Assembly: GCA_015222965.1 (NCBI GenBank)
Contig: JADFWF010000296.1
Span: 1-6,309 of the forward strand
Direction: 5' to 3'
Origin: Pseudomonadota bacterium
GTDB taxonomy: Bacteria > Pseudomonadota > Gammaproteobacteria > SZUA-229
Length of the DNA: 6,309 bases
The position numbers and the translations under genes are program-made. Positions 5,186 through 6,309 of the stretch are shown piece by piece. Numbering within the stretch: the stretch's first letter is position 1; each line of letters begins with the position of its first letter. The notes under the pieces are model-generated. The model searched no databases. It saw only the letters and a program-made list of their open reading frames with translations, and was not told the origin of the DNA.

Positions 5186-6309
5186 ATGCAAAAAATTTCA
5201 AAATCGCAACGTGACCGCTTTAAGCTTATTACAGCTTTCCTCACTGTGGGCATAATCAGTCTGATTCAACCTGGATGTAATTGCTCATCTTCTAACGGCG
5301 GTACCTCGGCACCAGCAACTATCTCATCTGTATCGCCCATAAGCAGCAGCGCTACAGCACTGGTTGGCACAGCCGTTACTGCAGTATTTAGTATTGATAT
5401 GAAAGACACGACTGTTGAAAGTGCATTCACACTGACCGTAAATAGTACTCCGGTACCCGCTACCGTGGCCTATGATGCAGCAAGCAAAACAGCAACACTT
5501 ACACCTGCGGCAGACCTGGTCTCCGACACAGAATATCGTGCAACAATTGCTGCAAGCGTCGAAGACACTAATGGCAATACACCATTAAGCAACGACCATG
5601 TCTGGAGCTTCAAAATCAGTCCAGCCATGCTACTCGTTTCAAAAAATGCCAATGATGTCTCCAGCAACGACCTCACCAGAAATGCCGACATCGATTCAAC
5701 CGGTCGATATATCGTTTTCGAGTCCGAAGCCAGCAACCTGGCTTCTGTAGCTACGACACTAGACCGGCAACACATATATCGAAAGGATACTGTCAGCGGT
5801 GATGTACTGCTGGTCAGCAGTGACAGAACTGGCCTGGTCGAAGCCAATACCTTTGCCAGCAACCCCAGCATTAGCAGCAACGGACGTTATGTCGTCTTTG
5901 AGTCGGCAGCTGATAACCTCGATGGAAACTCTAACGGCAATAATCAAATCTACTTAAAGGATCTGAGCAATAATGCTGTTAGCCTTATTAGTCGCAATAC
6001 CAGTGGAATCCCTGATAATGGTTTTGGCGGTGCCAGCAATGCAAAAGTAAGCGATGACGGGCGTTACGTACTGTTCCAGTCATCTGACCGTGAGATGTCG
6101 GCAATTGATGGTGGTGGCCTCGCTCACATCTATCTGAAAGATATGAGTGATGGCACGGTCGAAATGATCAGCCGTAACGCTGCTAACACCAGGGGAGATG
6201 ATGCCAGCAACAATCCTGATATGAACGCAGACGGCACACATATCGTATTTGAATCACTTGCAAAAAATTTTACTGCATCATCGAATGGACTTAATAATAT
6301 CTATCATGT
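5186..6309 (+). CDS. Exported Big_5 / WD40-like beta-propeller protein, probable lipoprotein (3' end outside window)
   Basis: An open frame of 374 codons runs off the window with no stop. The N-terminus is a signal peptide: basic residues in 1-13, hydrophobic core about 14-27, then QPGCNC. Cys31 may be lipidated, although Gln and Pro at -3 and -2 make a poor lipobox. After a Ser/Gly/Thr-rich linker, residues 46-144 resemble an SbsA-type Ig-like domain (Big_5), with TATLTPAADL (102-111), EYRATI (116-121), the VEDTNGN turn (125-131) and a final VWSFKI (139-144). From about 149, WD40-like propeller repeats of 58-60 residues follow: RYIVFES (174), RYVVFES (234), RYVLFQS (293) and HIVFES (352), each followed by an (H/Q/N)IY motif at 196, 254, 314 and 371 and a (L/I)(V/I)S strand. 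At least four blades are present. Function is unknown; binding or surface scaffolding is typical of such folds. Confidence 0.85.
   Translation, partial: MQKISKSQRDRFKLITAFLTVGIISLIQPGCNCSSSNGGTSAPATISSVSPISSSATALVGTAVTAVFSIDMKDTTVESAFTLTVNSTPVPATVAYDAASKTATLTPAADLVSDTEYRATIAASVEDTNGNTPLSNDHVWSFKISPAMLLVSKNANDVSSNDLTRNADIDSTGRYIVFESEASNLASVATTLDRQHIYRKDTVSGDVLLVSSDRTGLVEANTFASNPSISSNGRYVVFESAADNLDGNSNGNNQIYLKDLSNNAVSLISRNTSGIPDNGFGGASNAKVSDDGRYVLFQSSDREMSAIDGGGLAHIYLKDMSDGTVEMISRNAANTRGDDASNNPDMNADGTHIVFESLAKNFTASSNGLNNIYH

Noticed and set aside
5470..5947. Two - strand open frames (62 and 136 codons) opposite the propeller protein
   Set aside because: The + strand frame shows a signal peptide, Big_5 domain and regular propeller repeats, so the reverse frames are incidental.

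Overview
The window holds the distal half of a type II secretion system (T2SS, general secretory pathway) operon, all on the + strand, followed by two further + strand genes. The T2SS part runs in the standard order gspI-gspJ-gspK-gspL-gspM-gspN. It is most consistent with a gammaproteobacterium of moderate GC: gene order, presence of gspN, and GspL and GspK signature motifs all fit that class. I cannot name a genus from sequence alone.

Layout. Positions 1-31 are a tandem heptanucleotide repeat just upstream of gspI, probably in the junction with an upstream gene (gspH expected, not visible). gspI (40-426) overlaps gspJ (413-1051) by 14 bp, and the gspJ stop overlaps the gspK start by one base. 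After gspK (1051-2052) comes a 91-bp spacer with small direct repeats. gspL (2144-3388) overlaps gspM (3388-3903) by one base. A 17-bp duplication of the end of gspM precedes gspN (3970-4728). Sixteen bp later is a 132-residue cysteine-cluster protein of the YkgJ (zinc/iron-chelating) type (4745-5143). From 5186 to the window end runs the first 374 codons of an exported, probably lipid-anchored protein with an SbsA-type Ig-like (Big_5) domain and WD40-like (PD40/TolB-type) beta-propeller repeats.

How the genes work together. GspI, GspJ and GspK are the minor pseudopilins that form the tip of the periplasmic pseudopilus. GspL and GspM are the inner-membrane assembly-platform proteins, with GspL recruiting the GspE ATPase. 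GspN is an accessory inner-membrane protein present in only some T2SS. The genes GspC-H and GspO are not in the window. The YkgJ-type gene may be co-transcribed as the operon tail; its role is unknown. The propeller protein has its own good Shine-Dalgarno sequence and could be a T2SS client, but only its position supports that.

The least expected signal is a series of short tandem duplications (7, 18, 15 and 17 bp) sitting at or next to successive gene junctions of the T2SS operon. Two of them repeat a short peptide with only synonymous differences. No RNA genes, mobile elements, CRISPR arrays or convincing terminators were seen, and no gene-free stretch exceeds 100 bp.
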